A stretch of DNA of 6,617 bases from an uncultured Ruminococcus sp. GTDB lineage: Bacteria; Bacillota; Clostridia; Oscillospirales; Acutalibacteraceae. Positions 5,675-6,617 of this stretch are shown piece after piece; position 1 is the first letter of the stretch; the number at the start of each line of letters is the position of its first letter. The stretch is taken from assembly GCA_900554995.1 (NCBI GenBank), contig USJJ01000074.1, positions 1 through 6,617 on the forward strand, given 5' to 3'. The position numbers and the translations under genes are program-made. Under the pieces are notes generated by a model. That model worked only from the letters and a program-made list of their open reading frames with translations. It searched no databases and was not told the origin of the DNA.

Positions 5675-6617
5675 ATGGCAAGACCGATAGTTGCCGTCGT
5701 AGGCAGACCGAATGTCGGCAAATCCACGCTTTTTAATAAACTTGTGGGTCAGCGCCTTTCAATTGTTGACGATACGCCGGGTGTTACCCGTGACAGAATT
5801 TACGGCGATTGCGAATGGCTCAACCATAATTTCCTTTTAGTTGATACAGGCGGAATTGAACCCGATTCGGACGATGTTATTCTTTCACAGATGCGCCGCC
5901 AGGCTCAGATCGCCATTGACAGCGCAGACGTTATAATTTTTGTTACCGATATGAGAACAGGTGTTGTTGCGACCGACCAGGAGGTTGCCTCGATGCTTAT
6001 TAAAAGCGGAAAGCCGATCGTACTTTGCGTAAACAAATGCGACACAATAGGCGAGCCGCCGATGGAATTCTATGAGTTCTACAACCTTTGCCTCGGAGAA
6101 CCGATAAGAGTTTCGGCTGTTCACGGCCATGGCACGGGCGATCTGCTCGATGAGGTTATCAAATATTTCCCCGAGGAGGAAGATGAGGACGAGGACGACG
6201 ACAGAATCCGTGTTGCTGTTATCGGCAAGCCGAATGTCGGCAAATCCTCACTTATCAATGCCATTGCAGGCGAGGAGCGAGTTATCGTTTCAAATATCGC
6301 AGGCACAACGAGGGACGCTACCGACACGTTGATTGAAAACCGGTTCGGCAAGTTCATTTTCATCGACACGGCAGGTATCCGCCGCAAGAGCAAGGTTGAG
6401 GAAGCAATTGAAAAATACAGCGTTCTCCGTGCGAGAATGGCTGTTGAAAGAGCAAACGTATGCGTAATTATGATTGACGCTGTAGAGGGTTTTACAGAAC
6501 AAGATTCCAAGGTTGCAGGAATTGCTCTTGATCAGGGCAAGGCTTGCATTATCGCTGTCAACAAATGGGACGCTGTTGAAAAAACTGACAAGACTATGCA
6601 GGAATACCGCAAAAAGC
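5675..6617 (+). CDS. der: Ribosome biogenesis GTPase Der/EngA (3' partial)
   Basis: The window holds the first 314 codons; Der is usually about 440 residues, so the end of the second GTPase domain and the C-terminal KH-like domain are missing. G domain 1 shows the P-loop GRPNVGKST (10-18), TPGVTRD (34-40), DTGG (57-60) and NKCD (120-123). G domain 2 shows GKPNVGKSS (184-192), AGTTRD (209-214), DTAG (231-234) and NKWD (296-299). Tandem EngA-type domains are diagnostic. A very acidic linker ([10 protein letters not shown], 167-176) joins them. Der binds GTP and acts in 50S subunit assembly. The start has AGGAGG (5663-5668) six bases upstream, inside the end of the radical SAM gene, with one base between stop and start, so the two are probably translationally coupled. 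Confidence 0.97.
   Translation, partial: MARPIVAVVGRPNVGKSTLFNKLVGQRLSIVDDTPGVTRDRIYGDCEWLNHNFLLVDTGGIEPDSDDVILSQMRRQAQIAIDSADVIIFVTDMRTGVVATDQEVASMLIKSGKPIVLCVNKCDTIGEPPMEFYEFYNLCLGEPIRVSAVHGHGTGDLLDEVIKYFPEEEDEDEDDDRIRVAVIGKPNVGKSSLINAIAGEERVIVSNIAGTTRDATDTLIENRFGKFIFIDTAGIRRKSKVEEAIEKYSVLRARMAVERANVCVIMIDAVEGFTEQDSKVAGIALDQGKACIIAVNKWDAVEKTDKTMQEYRKK

Noticed and set aside
5885..6510. Minus-strand frames of 81, 129 and 70 codons
   Set aside because: They lie within der, whose GTPase motifs are continuous on the plus strand; the Ser-rich run is the antisense of the acidic linker.

Overview
The window looks like a chromosomal segment from a Gram-positive clostridial (Firmicutes/Bacillota) bacterium, probably a gut-type Ruminococcaceae/Oscillospirales relative. 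The evidence is a large repeat-built surface protein of a clostridial type, the yceD-rpmF pair, a PDZ/radical SAM/DUF512 gene directly in front of der (a neighbourhood I know from Clostridia), strong AGGAGG ribosome binding sites and moderate GC. The taxonomic placement is an inference from gene content, not from a marker comparison.

Region 1 (1-3062) is the 3' part of a gene for a large secreted or surface protein; its start and presumed signal peptide lie before the window. The visible 1019 residues hold two tandem DUF6273-like domains, three InlB/Listeria-Bacteroides-type repeats, a bacterial Ig-like domain, a degenerate His/Cys module and an amphipathic C-terminal tail. There is no LPXTG anchor. 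A long wobble-containing hairpin follows the stop codon.

Region 2 (3063-3376) is a gene-free spacer with that hairpin, two small dyads, and a promoter with perfect consensus hexamers (TTGACA, 17 bases, TATAAT) pointing right.

Region 3 (3377-4176) is a short operon, yceD (DUF177) then rpmF (ribosomal protein L32), ended by a good intrinsic terminator. Both products serve the large ribosomal subunit.

Region 4 (4177-6617) has a leader with a possible -10 box and a hairpin that may be a decayed palindromic repeat, then a PDZ/radical SAM/DUF512 protein gene and der (EngA), which runs off the right edge. The last two are separated by one base and are probably translationally coupled. Der is a double GTPase for 50S assembly, so the three recognised genes yceD, rpmF and der all concern the large subunit; the role of the radical SAM protein is not known to me.

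I found no mobile element, tRNA, rRNA, CRISPR array or defence system. The most unusual object is the repeat-built surface protein; the rest is ordinary housekeeping DNA.
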